Assembly (NCBI GenBank): GCA_038230655.1
Contig: JBBRMU010000009.1
Span: 1 to 44,795 of the forward strand
Source of the DNA: JBBRMU01 sp038230655
GTDB taxonomy: Bacteria; Patescibacteriota; Microgenomatia; UBA1406; GWC2-37-13
Direction: 5' to 3'
Length of the DNA stretch: 44,795 nt
Below are positions 15,731 to 23,596 of this stretch, one piece after another; within the stretch, counting starts at the first letter, position 1, and the number at the start of each line of letters is the position of its first letter. The position numbers and the translations under genes were made by a program. The notes beneath the pieces were generated by a model. The model was given only the letters and a program-made list of their open reading frames with translations, ran no database searches and was not told the origin of the DNA.

Positions 15731-16048
15731 ATGCGTACACCTAGTATTACAGTTGAAACTGCTATAAGAAAGATAAGATAATTTTATCAGAAACAAAGGA
15801 GAAACCCTACCTTTGAGAAGATGGCTAAACTCTTTAAATATGCTTCAAAACGTTCTTTATCTCTTTTGGTCGAGAGATTAATATCGGCTGGTTTAATTGA
15901 AAAAGATAGTAAAGGTCGTATTACTATAAAACGCATGTTTTTACCCCTTCCTGTTTTAGGTTCAATTAAGGCGGGAGTCCCGCAAGAGGAAGAAGAACAG
16001 CTTATCGATACTATCTCCTTTGATGAATATTTAGTTAATCGGCCGTAG
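15731..16048 (+). pseudogene. LexA-like repressor, N-terminal part, interrupted
   Basis: From ATG 15731 the frame reads MRTPSITVETAIRKIR, a TAA at 15779-15781, then FYQKQRRNPTFEKMAKLFKY and a winged HTH (to about residue 75). PLPVLGSIKAGVPQEEEEQL follows, which is the LexA cleavage-site and linker region, then ISFDEYLVNRP and a TAG. The Ser/Lys peptidase domain is absent. Native proteins would continue for roughly 100 residues. The 3' end runs into the convergent truncated integrase, so one deletion probably removed both 3' halves. An ATG at 15821 gives an open ORF but cuts the HTH, so I treat the gene as broken. Confidence 0.7.
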
Positions 16049-16406
16049 TCTTCATATTTATTATTCTCTCGATCTCATCTGGAGTAAGAATAATGATAGT
16101 AGGTTTTACTTTAGTAAATGCAGTAACGGTCTCAAAGAAATTATTGCTTGAGCCTCGAGCTTTTATATTGTCCTGAATATAGCGAAGAGTAAAGAAGTAG
16201 GTGTTGAGCGTGTTATTGTTGAGTCCTCGTTGCTTCAAAGAATAAAAGAACTCTTCTAAAGAGTCTTTGTTAAGTTCTTTATTGTTCTCTTTTAGCCATT
16301 TATTGATTATTACAAAGCGCACTTTACATAGACTGACAGAGTTATCTGCAAGGCCCTTCTTAATGATTATAAATCGAATAAAGTCCTGTTCGTCAATATA
16401 GTACAA
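16035..16406 (-). pseudogene. Tyrosine recombinase/integrase, N-terminal core-binding domain only
   Basis: The 123-residue product has the SAM-like core-binding domain of tyrosine recombinases: DEQDFIRFIIIKKGLADNSV, EFFYSLKQRGLNNNTLNTYF and a conserved entry to the catalytic domain, ILTPDEIERII. It then stops within a few residues, so the catalytic R-H-R-Y residues are missing. The start is TTG at 16406 and is uncertain. It lies only about 150 bases from the displaced FtsZ tail, the position expected of an integrase next to its attachment site. It converges on the truncated LexA-like gene. Confidence 0.7.
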
Positions 16407-16490
16407 GCTTTATAAGTAAGCATTTGTTTCATTTACTGTTGATAACTGTTAATAAGCGTGTTGTCATTAACTCGTACCTTTGAAAGAAGT

Positions 16491-16522
16491 TTTAAAAAAA
16501 GACCCTACTTTTGTAAGGTCTT
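16491..16522 (-). terminator. Hairpin with T-run on the - strand
   Basis: Stem AAGACC-TAC / GTA-GGTCTT with one internal mismatch and a TTTT loop. Read on the - strand it is followed by seven T residues. It would end transcription of the 16603-17310 gene. Adjacent AAAATAAC-ATAGTA-GTTATTTT (16527-16548) is a second perfect eight-base inverted repeat. Confidence 0.6.
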
Positions 16523-16560
16523 CTTCAAAATAACATAGTAGTTATTTTCGCCACAAATAT

Positions 16561-16602
16561 ATGACTGACTTAGAAATTCCTGCGTCTTTAAGAAAAAAGT
16601 AG
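16561..16602 (+). pseudogene. Displaced FtsZ C-terminal tail (possible attR)
   Basis: The short frame MTDLEIPASLRKK ends with TAG. It aligns with the FtsZ tail DEFDIPAFLRKK at 13856-13891. The shared nucleotide block is ATTCCTGC; the remaining differences are mostly at third codon positions, as between homologous genes. The stop directly abuts the stop codon of the convergent gene at 16603. This is the layout expected if an element integrated in the 3' end of ftsZ and pushed the original tail to its far end. A relic of a duplicated ftsZ is the alternative. Confidence 0.6.
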
Positions 16603-17310
16603 TTAAATTTGGAATTTTCCTTGTTCAACGACATTCCCATACTGATCGTAATGTGCGCTAGAAATATTATTTGCCATCCCTGTTGAAACAACTGTTGAAA
16701 TTCTTCCACTACTGTCTAGTTTGATCTGATAAGCAGTGCTTATCTTACCGTAACCACTATAAAAACTATCCTGTTCACACTGTCGGAAGTGAATATTTTG
16801 AATAGGATAGACATCGTTTTTGGTTTGAGGTCCGAAAGAGTATTCCATCTCTAGGGTATTTATCTCGGAAGCTCCGGGAGGTGAACAAGGAAGTGTTCTA
16901 TTCCCAACTTTAAGATAAAGTTTCGGTAAGGTGTTTTTTTTATGATCAGAGATTAAAGTTGTTTGTTCTCCATTCCCTTCTTGCGTAAGAAGTAAATGTA
17001 GTGTATGTAGATGATCTGACTCAGTTTTTAACTCTATTTTTTTTCCACAAGGCATTACTCTTGTGAGAGCTAGATCTGGCGTCGCTAAGCTTAGTTTTGC
17101 TGCTTCTAAGGATAGATCATGAGCTACTTTAAAGTAGTAAATAACCTTCTCTAAATTCTGGATTCCGAGTGATTTCTCCTCATTCAGTGCAGAAACAACT
17201 GTCTCAAGATCAGTAAAAACAAAAGAGTAGTCCCTTAAAGCAAAGTTCCAAGCGACTTCATTATTATCGTGCTCAGCTGAGTGTTCTTTAAAATGTGGTA
17301 GGTGAATCAT
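16603..17310 (-). CDS. Hypothetical protein, 235 residues
   Basis: I do not recognise a family. The product appears soluble, with a helical N-terminal part (about 1-100) and a beta-rich C-terminal part containing several Tyr/Gly turns (SFYSGYGKISTAYQIKLDSS). The start at 17310 (MIHLPHFKEHSAEH) is preferred over an upstream ATG at 17331, because TATAAT on the - strand (17323-17328) lies 12 bases before it and the longer form would cover that box. It is probably host sequence, since it flanks the element rather than lying in it. It is divergent from ileS. Confidence 0.65.
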   Translation of the reverse strand: MIHLPHFKEHSAEHDNNEVAWNFALRDYSFVFTDLETVVSALNEEKSLGIQNLEKVIYYFKVAHDLSLEAAKLSLATPDLALTRVMPCGKKIELKTESDHLHTLHLLLTQEGNGEQTTLISDHKKNTLPKLYLKVGNRTLPCSPPGASEINTLEMEYSFGPQTKNDVYPIQNIHFRQCEQDSFYSGYGKISTAYQIKLDSSGRISTVVSTGMANNISSAHYDQYGNVVEQGKFQI

Positions 17311-17367
17311 AGTAAAGTAAATATTATACACCTTTTATATGTATTTTGTACTTTTTTGAACCTAGAG

Positions 17368-17396
17368 TTGTTTTTTATCTTCGGCTTTATTACAAT
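17368..17396 (+). promoter_or_regulatory. Promoter of ileS (leaderless type)
   Basis: TTGTTT, a 17-base spacer and TACAAT, ending six bases before ATG 17403. This decides the start over an in-frame upstream ATG at 17346. Confidence 0.55.
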
Positions 17397-17402
17397 GTTG
17401 AC

Positions 17403-20351
17403 ATGTTTAAACAACCCCCAATTGATCAGAACTTCATAGAAATGGAAAAAAAATGGCTTAAACATTGGTATGAAACTTATATTGTAAAAAAATATCTTTC
17501 GAAAAATATGTCATCTAAGGAGTATTTTTCTTTTTTAGATGGTCCAATCACCGCTAACAACCCAATGGGAGTCCATCATGCTTGGGGTAGAACATATAAA
17601 GACGTATGGCAAAAATTTCATAATTTATTAGGATACAGACAACGGTTTCAAAATGGATTTGACTGTCAAGGTCTTTGGGTAGAAGTTGAAGTCGAAAAAG
17701 AGCTTGGACTTAAGTCTAAGAAAGATATTGAAGAACTTGTACCAGGGAATAAAATGGCATCTATAGCCAAGTTTGTCCAACTTTGTAAGGATAGAGTTTT
17801 AAAATATTCGGCTATTCAAACAGATCAAACAAAGCGGCTAGGCAATTTTATGGACTGGGATAATTCTTACTTCACTATGAGCGATGAAAATAACTATATG
17901 ATTTGGCACCTGCTGAAAAAATGTTATGAAAATGGATGGGTTTATAAGGGGCATGACTCTGTTCCATGGTGCCCACGATGCGAGACTGCTATTTCACAGC
18001 ACGAAATGCTTACAGAAGACTATAAAGAAGTGGTACATGACTCTATTTTCATAAGTTTTCCTGTTGTAGACAAAAAAAATGAGTATTTTCTGGTCTGGAC
18101 GACTACTCCTTGGACTATCCCAGCCAATATTGCTGTAGCTGTTGAAAAAGAGCATAACTATTCTTTAGTAGAGACAGAATCAGGTGACAAGTACTGGTTA
18201 GTCCAAGAGCGAATTGAATCAATATTTAAAGGCAGTCATAAAGTCCTTAAAACTGTTAAAGGTAGTAAACTCGTTGGCTTACACTATAAAGCTCCATTTG
18301 ATGATCTTGAGACTGTTCAAAAAGCAGAAAAGGAAAACCCATCATTATTTCACTCAGTTATTGCAACTGACGATCAGATTATGCCAATTCTTACAACAGA
18401 GGGTACAGGAATTGTTCACACAGCTGTTAGTGCTGGCACAGAGGACTTTAAACTTGGCAAAAAATTAGGGTTACCCATGATTCCTGTAATCGAAGATAAT
18501 GCTAATTACCTGCCTACAATGGGATTTTTAGCAGGAAAAAATGCAAAAAAACATCCGGAACTCATTTTTGACTACTTAAAAGAACGACAAAGTTCAAAAG
18601 GCGAAAAATGGATCTTCGAAATTATGAGGTATAAGCACCGTTATCCTGCATGTTGGAGATGTAAAACAGAACTAGTGTGGAAAGTAGCAGATGAATGGTA
18701 TATTGCAATGGATAAACCCAAAAAAAGTGGAAAAACCCTCAGAGAAATGATGGCAGTATCAGCGAAAAAAATGGCCTGGATGCCCGATTTTGGTTTAGAC
18801 CGCGAGTTAGACTGGTTAAAAAATATGCATGACTGGTTGATAAGCAAAAAAAATCGTTATTGGGGCTTAGCATTACCTATTTTTGTGTGTTCAAAATGTG
18901 GGACATTCGAGGTTTTAGGATCAAAGGATGAACTAAAAGCCCGTGCTATAAAAGGGTGGGAGACATTTGAAGGTCACACTCCTCATAAACCGTTTGTTGA
19001 TGAAGTTATTATTGCTTGTAGCAGGTGTCAGAGTGATGCTAAACGAATTCAAGATGTAGGAAATCCTTGGCTTGATGCTGGAATTGTGCCTTATTCTACT
19101 ATCACTAAGAATAATCAGGGAGAACCGCTATATCTAAAGAATAAAGAGGAGTGGAAAAAATGGGCTCCTGTTGATTTTATAACAGAGTCATTTCCAGGAC
19201 AGTTCAAAAACTGGTTTTATGCACTTATCGCGGAGTCTACGGTATTAGAGGAAATGAATCCAACAAAGAGGATACTAGGGTTTGGTACGTTATTAGGTGA
19301 AGACGGCCGGGCAATGCATAAGAGTTGGGGTAACTCCATTGAGTTCAATGAGGGAGCTGACAAAATGGGCGTTGATGTTATCCGTTGGATGTTTGCCCGT
19401 CAAAATCCTTCTGAGAATATGTTATTTGGCTACAAAAAAGCCGATGAGGTACGGCGAAAATTTTATCTTATTTTATGGAATACCTATAAGTATTTTTTGG
19501 AGTATGGAAATCTAGAGAATTTTGATCCCAAAAAAGGCAATTTCAATAACGAACAACTCATAAATATCCTTGATTCTTGGATCATCAGTAGGTTTGCTTC
19601 TACTGTAAAACTGGTTGAGATTAGTATGAAAGGATTTTCTGCAAAAGATGCTGCTTTTGGAGTTGAAGAATTCGTTAGCGATCTATCAACCTGGTATATC
19701 CGTCGTAGCAGAGAAAGACTCTGGGTTAATTCAGACAATAAGCAAGATAAAGAACACTTTTATTCAACGATATACTTTATCTTACTGAACCTATCAATAG
19801 TACTTTCTCCGTTTATGCCTTATATATCTGAAGAAATATATACAAATCTGACAGGCAAAGAATCTGTTCATTTAGAGACGTGGCCAAAAATGATGAAGAC
19901 ATCCATTGATGAGCAGCTCGAAAAAGAAATGAAGTTAGCTCGAAAAGCTACGGAAGAAGGTCATGCGAAAAGAAAACAAAATAATTTAAAAGTGAAAATA
20001 CCTGTAGGGAATCTAGAATGGAAGTCTGAACAAGACTATACTCAAGTACGCCCAGCTATATGGGAGATTGTGTTGAAGGAACTCAATGTTAAAAACATAA
20101 CCATCAATAGTAATCTCAAATTTCCTAAAACGCCTGTTAAGTATACTGATGCTGAGTTGAGGCATGAAGGTGAAGTTCGTGAACTTATCAGGGAAATCCA
20201 AAGTGAAAGGAAAAAACTTAACTGTCAGATCAACGATAAAATTATTCTTACTATTCCTGAGACATTTAAGAAAGATTGTGACTATATTAAAACAAAGGTT
20301 ATTGCAAAAGAGATCAAAATAGGTGATAAAGTTGAGATATCACTTGCATAA
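17403..20351 (+). CDS. ileS: Isoleucyl-tRNA synthetase
   Basis: The 982-residue class I aminoacyl-tRNA synthetase charges tRNA-Ile. The HIGH-motif region reads NNPMGVHHAWGRT (about residues 52-64), and NGFDCQGLWVEVEVEKELG follows as in IleRS. The editing domain spans about 190-380 (TTTPWTIPANIAVAV near 238). The KMSKS loop is degenerate, AMHKSWGNS (about 637). Several Cys pairs (CPRCETAI, CWRCKTEL, CSKCGTF, CSRCQ) suggest zinc knuckles in the insert. The C-terminal part is an anticodon-binding helical domain. The family member is shorter than bacterial IleRS of about 930-1040 only in parts, so it appears complete. Confidence 0.9.
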   Translation: MFKQPPIDQNFIEMEKKWLKHWYETYIVKKYLSKNMSSKEYFSFLDGPITANNPMGVHHAWGRTYKDVWQKFHNLLGYRQRFQNGFDCQGLWVEVEVEKELGLKSKKDIEELVPGNKMASIAKFVQLCKDRVLKYSAIQTDQTKRLGNFMDWDNSYFTMSDENNYMIWHLLKKCYENGWVYKGHDSVPWCPRCETAISQHEMLTEDYKEVVHDSIFISFPVVDKKNEYFLVWTTTPWTIPANIAVAVEKEHNYSLVETESGDKYWLVQERIESIFKGSHKVLKTVKGSKLVGLHYKAPFDDLETVQKAEKENPSLFHSVIATDDQIMPILTTEGTGIVHTAVSAGTEDFKLGKKLGLPMIPVIEDNANYLPTMGFLAGKNAKKHPELIFDYLKERQSSKGEKWIFEIMRYKHRYPACWRCKTELVWKVADEWYIAMDKPKKSGKTLREMMAVSAKKMAWMPDFGLDRELDWLKNMHDWLISKKNRYWGLALPIFVCSKCGTFEVLGSKDELKARAIKGWETFEGHTPHKPFVDEVIIACSRCQSDAKRIQDVGNPWLDAGIVPYSTITKNNQGEPLYLKNKEEWKKWAPVDFITESFPGQFKNWFYALIAESTVLEEMNPTKRILGFGTLLGEDGRAMHKSWGNSIEFNEGADKMGVDVIRWMFARQNPSENMLFGYKKADEVRRKFYLILWNTYKYFLEYGNLENFDPKKGNFNNEQLINILDSWIISRFASTVKLVEISMKGFSAKDAAFGVEEFVSDLSTWYIRRSRERLWVNSDNKQDKEHFYSTIYFILLNLSIVLSPFMPYISEEIYTNLTGKESVHLETWPKMMKTSIDEQLEKEMKLARKATEEGHAKRKQNNLKVKIPVGNLEWKSEQDYTQVRPAIWEIVLKELNVKNITINSNLKFPKTPVKYTDAELRHEGEVRELIREIQSERKKLNCQINDKIILTIPETFKKDCDYIKTKVIAKEIKIGDKVEISLA

Positions 20352-20352
20352 T

Positions 20353-21396
20353 ATGATACTTCTTTATGTCTCGACCTTCATCTTATATATATTTGGGCTT
20401 CTCAATTTATTCGGAGTTGAACGACAATTTTTCTTTAAACAGCTAGTATTTACTGTAATTGGTTTAGCTGTATTTTTTTTAATTCGTAAAATTGGCTTTA
20501 CTTTTTTTAGGTTAAATGGCAAGTTCGTTTACTGGGTATTTATAGGAATAATGTTAATCACTTACTTTATTGGTTTCGAGGCTAAAGGTTCAAGAAGATG
20601 GATAGATCTGTATTTTTTTAACTTCCAAGCATCAGAATTTTTCAAGCTATTCTTCGTCATTTTTATTGCTGAGTATTTCTCTAAAAATAGGTCAGCGGTA
20701 ACGATGCTGCAGTTTTATCTCAAGAGTATTCTCTACTTTTTACTCCCTGCGTTGATCATTTTTAAGCAACCTGATCTAGCAACTACAATTATCTTGACCT
20801 TTATTTTTGCAGTTTTGTGCTTCTTCTCAAAAATTCCCAAAAAATATTTTTTTTACACAGTTTTAATCGGGATTTTAGTACTTCCGGTCGGTGTCTTCTT
20901 CTTAAGAGATTATCAGAAACAAAGAGTAACCAGTTTCTTTAATCCCCACCTTAATAAACAGAGCACATCATATAATATGACACAGGCAATAATAAGTATT
21001 GGTTCAGGTGGATTTATGGGAAGAGGACTTGGACTTGGGACTCAGTCGCAGCTGTATTTTTTACCAGAAAATCATACTGATTTTGCGTTTTCGGCTATGG
21101 TTGAACAGCTTGGATTTATAGGAGGTGGTGTGGTTATTGTTTTATACGGTGTGATTGCTGGAGTTTTAATAAAAAAACTTATAGATGCCTATTATAAAAA
21201 AGATGAAGATGGTCAGTTTAAGTTCAACTTTATACTAGGGTTTTTGGCGTTTTTTATTTTTCAAATATTTATTAATATTGGCATGAATTTAGGAATGTTG
21301 CCGATTGCAGGCATTGCTTTGCCTTTGATCTCATATGGAGGCTCATCTTTGATAACATGGATGATAGGGCTCGCGCTTCTTTCAAAAATAATATAG
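20353..21396 (+). CDS. rodA: SEDS-family rod-shape protein RodA-like
   Basis: The 347-residue polytopic protein is the second SEDS glycosyltransferase of the window. Marks are GSRRWIDLYFFNFQASEFFKL (key residues SRRWIDL and QASEF, about 77-97), KQPDLATT (about 137), GRGLGLGTQSQLYFLPENHTD (about 218, key FLPENHTDF) and LPLISYGGSSL near the C-terminus. The longer frame from 20323 overlaps ileS; the ATG at 20353, one base after the ileS stop, starts neatly at the first membrane helix and is preferred. RodA rather than FtsW is suggested because ftsW already sits in the division cluster, but the assignment is by elimination. Confidence 0.8.
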   Translation: MILLYVSTFILYIFGLLNLFGVERQFFFKQLVFTVIGLAVFFLIRKIGFTFFRLNGKFVYWVFIGIMLITYFIGFEAKGSRRWIDLYFFNFQASEFFKLFFVIFIAEYFSKNRSAVTMLQFYLKSILYFLLPALIIFKQPDLATTIILTFIFAVLCFFSKIPKKYFFYTVLIGILVLPVGVFFLRDYQKQRVTSFFNPHLNKQSTSYNMTQAIISIGSGGFMGRGLGLGTQSQLYFLPENHTDFAFSAMVEQLGFIGGGVVIVLYGVIAGVLIKKLIDAYYKKDEDGQFKFNFILGFLAFFIFQIFINIGMNLGMLPIAGIALPLISYGGSSLITWMIGLALLSKII

Positions 21397-21415
21397 AGAG
21401 ATTTGAGTTTTTATA

Positions 21416-21486
21416 GATCAATTGAGTTTAAATGATAATAAAGTCAAGTATCCTCGCTGTACGACGTACTGCATTTAAGTTTGATC
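21416..21486 (+). promoter_or_regulatory. Long imperfect inverted repeat upstream of rplU
   Basis: GATCAA (21416-21421) and TTTAAATG (21427-21434) pair with CATTTAA (21472-21478) and TTGATC (21481-21486). The loop carries a small GTAC-GAC-GTAC palindrome. The right outer arm doubles as the -35 box of the rplU promoter (TTGATC, 16-base spacer, TATAAT at 21503-21508, six bases before ATG). Confidence 0.4.
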
Positions 21487-21514
21487 TTACAGTTTTTTTC
21501 TGTATAATAGATTT

Positions 21515-21823
21515 ATGGCAAAATTTGCGGTTATCAAATCAGGTGGAAAACAGTTTTTAGTCCAGGCAGACCAAGAAATTATAGTTGACAAGGTTGAAGG
21601 TGACGAAAAATCACTAGATTTAGAGGTTTTAGCCACGTTTGATGATGAAAAAACTCTTTTAGAATTAGGGTCCCCTATCTTAAAATCAGTTATTAAAGCA
21701 ACGGTTGTCGAGGCTGTAAGAGGCGACAAAATCCGAGTTTCACGATTTAAGTCAAAGACAAGATACCGAAAAGTCAAAGGTTTCAGATCACAGCTGACTA
21801 AAGTAAGGATCGGCGCGATTTAA
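21515..21823 (+). CDS. rplU: 50S ribosomal protein L21
   Basis: The 102-residue protein matches L21 along its full length: FAVIKSGGKQFLVQADQEI at the N-terminus and VSRFKSKTRYRKVKGFRSQ at the 23S rRNA-binding C-terminus. It is followed by rpmA after 12 bases, the usual L21-L27 operon. The start is fixed by a TATAAT box six bases upstream and by homology. Confidence 0.96.
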   Translation: MAKFAVIKSGGKQFLVQADQEIIVDKVEGDEKSLDLEVLATFDDEKTLLELGSPILKSVIKATVVEAVRGDKIRVSRFKSKTRYRKVKGFRSQLTKVRIGAI

Positions 21824-21835
21824 TTTCATTACCAT

Positions 21836-22081
21836 ATGGCACATACAAAACAACAAAAAGCAGCAAAAGGAAATAAAGACTCTCGCTCAAAAAGACGAGG
21901 AGTAAAAGTATTTGGTGGAGAGACAGTCATTGCAGGCAATATCATCTTGAGACAGAAAGGGACACGTGTTTGGCCAGGAGAAGGAGTTATGTTGACAAAT
22001 GACTTTACCTTAATGGCTCTTAAACCAGGAACAGTCAGATTTCTTCAAAAAAGAGGCAAGCAACTAGTTGCTGTTGAGTAA
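21836..22081 (+). CDS. rpmA: 50S ribosomal protein L27
   Basis: The 81-residue protein is L27: AHTKQQKAAKGNKDSRSKRRGV at the N-terminus (key residues SRSKRRGVK), then VIAGNIILRQKGTRVWPGEGV. L27 reaches the peptidyl-transferase centre with its N-terminal tail. There is no Firmicutes-like cleavable N-terminal extension. The family usually reads GGxxSxNGRDSxxKRLG, so the tail here is shortened and the glycine run is reduced. Confidence 0.95.
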   Translation: MAHTKQQKAAKGNKDSRSKRRGVKVFGGETVIAGNIILRQKGTRVWPGEGVMLTNDFTLMALKPGTVRFLQKRGKQLVAVE

Positions 22082-22157
22082 TCAAAAACTTCATTTGATA
22101 GAGTAAGCACCACTTTGATATATTAATTTAATCGTATTTATTTGGTACAATTTCATC

Positions 22158-22700
22158 ATGAAAGAAGAAGATCAACAAGTAGTGGATCAGATTAGGGAAA
22201 CAGATGACTACTTTAAGAAAGCAAGACTTATACAGTTTCTCCAGAAAGAGAAACATATTACCACCAAGGATTTGAGTGGTGCACTTGATTTAAAGCCATC
22301 GTACTTATGTCATATAACTCGCCTAAACAAGCTTCCAGAGCTCGTGATAGATGGCTATTACTCTAAACTCATATCGGTGAGTCATCTTTTTCTGATAGCC
22401 CGCTTAAAAGAGATTCAGGATATGACAGAAATCTATGAAAAAGCTTTGGCAACTAATTTGACTGTACTACAGACAGAAGAATTAGTACGTGAGAAACTCT
22501 TCAGTATCCTGCCAGATGGAAGTCGTTTGTCTAGCGATGACGTAGAGGCCGCAAAAGAAAAGATAAAGACAATTTTTAAGAATGTTTCTGTGAAGATTAT
22601 TCAGACGAGAGTTAAGGCAAAAGTAATTATTGAGGTGAAAGGGAATCTAAAGAAAACTTCTCAGACATTGGCAAGCATTCTAGAAGCACTATCAAAGTAA
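22158..22700 (+). CDS. ParB-like DNA-binding protein without nuclease/CTPase domain
   Basis: The 180-residue protein resembles the KorB/ParB helix-turn-helix region: an HTH at about residues 32-57 (ITTKDLSGALDLKPSYLCHI), then ISVSHLFLIARLK and LTVLQTEELVREKL, the characteristic alpha-helical ParB core segments. The N-terminal ParB nuclease/CTP-binding motif (GERR) is absent. The C-terminal 60 residues are a separate small domain. The start has TACAAT six bases upstream. It overlaps the convergent lepB 3' end by 40 bases. It could be a nucleoid or segregation regulator; function is not demonstrated by context. Confidence 0.65.
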   Translation: MKEEDQQVVDQIRETDDYFKKARLIQFLQKEKHITTKDLSGALDLKPSYLCHITRLNKLPELVIDGYYSKLISVSHLFLIARLKEIQDMTEIYEKALATNLTVLQTEELVREKLFSILPDGSRLSSDDVEAAKEKIKTIFKNVSVKIIQTRVKAKVIIEVKGNLKKTSQTLASILEALSK

Positions 22701-23296
22701 AAAATATCGGCGGCTGTTTTTTTTGTTCTTAAGTTTGCTGGTTCAGGATTTTTAACTGGCCCCATTAAGTTGGTTGGAAAGTAGCGGTAAAAAACCTGGC
22801 CAATAATGCTTGCAATTGGAATTGGCCCAAACTCTCGTGAGTCTTTGGATTTTGGTCTATTGTCTCCAAGTACGATCACCTCACCTTTCGGGACTATAAT
22901 TGGCACTCCTTCCTTAGCATAGGCAGAAAATCCCCATACAGGTGTTTTATCGGATATATACGGTTCATTAAGCATCTCTCCATTCAAATACACCTCACCA
23001 TTTTGAAATATGAGCGTATCGCCTGGTAAACCGATCACTCTTTTAATATACTCGACTTCATAGTTTTCTGGAGCATGAATTACCACGACATCTCCTCGTT
23101 CTAAAGGTCTAAATTTATAGGTAACTTTGCTTGTGAAGATATATTGGCCTGTTTCAAAAGAAGGTTCCATCGAGGCACCTTGGATCTTATTAGGCTGACA
23201 AATAAAGAGATAAATAACCATGAACAACGATCCTATGAAGACAATTGTTTCAAGAATATCCATAACAAAGTCGATAATGCCTTTCACAATTCCCAT
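22661..23296 (-). CDS. lepB: Signal peptidase I
   Basis: The 211-residue membrane serine protease cleaves signal peptides of exported proteins. One membrane anchor spans about residues 14-33. The catalytic Ser is Ser42 in GASMEPSF and the general-base Lys is Lys85 in EYIKRVIGLPGD; VVLGDNRPKSKDSREFGPIP is box E. The start at 23296 (MGIVKG) is chosen because the - strand has TTGTAT, 17 bases, TACAAT (23304-23309) ending seven bases before it; the longer frame from 23332 runs through this promoter. Its stop lies within the convergent ParB-like gene. Confidence 0.93.
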   Translation of the reverse strand: MGIVKGIIDFVMDILETIVFIGSLFMVIYLFICQPNKIQGASMEPSFETGQYIFTSKVTYKFRPLERGDVVVIHAPENYEVEYIKRVIGLPGDTLIFQNGEVYLNGEMLNEPYISDKTPVWGFSAYAKEGVPIIVPKGEVIVLGDNRPKSKDSREFGPIPIASIIGQVFYRYFPTNLMGPVKNPEPANLRTKKTAADIFYFDSASRMLANV

Positions 23297-23303
23297 AAAC
23301 ATT

Positions 23304-23332
23304 ATTGTAGAAGACTTAGGGCAAAAATACAA
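23304..23332 (-). promoter_or_regulatory. Promoter of lepB (leaderless type)
   Basis: On the - strand, TTGTAT, a 17-base spacer and TACAAT, seven bases before the chosen ATG at 23296. Confidence 0.5.
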
Positions 23333-23439
23333 GGATAGGGTATAATTGGACTATAGAGAAAAGAGGGAATAAATAGAAGTTATGATTGTGGGTAAAAAGG
23401 CTTATCTATGTCCGTTGTCTCAAGTTTACTGATTATTTC

Positions 23440-23513
23440 GGCCGATTAGCTCAGTTGGCTAGAGCGTTGCATTCACATTGCAAATGTCGGGGGTTCAAGT
23501 CCCTCATCGGCCA
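23440..23513 (+). tRNA. tRNA-Val (anticodon CAC)
   Basis: Cloverleaf with seven-base acceptor GGCCGAT/ATCGGCC, D stem GCTC/GAGC, anticodon stem TTGCA/TGCAA with loop TTCACAT (anticodon CAC), and T arm GGGGGTTCAAGTCCCTC. Discriminator A. The CCA end is not encoded. It follows a TATAAT at 23340-23345 by about 95 bases; whether that box serves it is unclear. Confidence 0.93.
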
Positions 23514-23596
23514 CAGTGTTAGATAGTTGGGCATGGGAGAATTTAATATTATTAGAATGTATTAACTACAAGATTAGTATAAGAGTACAATGAAAC

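Noticed and set aside
17346..17402. Upstream ATG start for ileS
   Set aside because: It lies before the TTGTTT-N17-TACAAT promoter and adds 19 residues with no family resemblance.
23340..23437. Short 16-codon frame between lepB and tRNA-Val
   Set aside because: It is too short, has no ribosome site or close -10 box, and no recognisable product.
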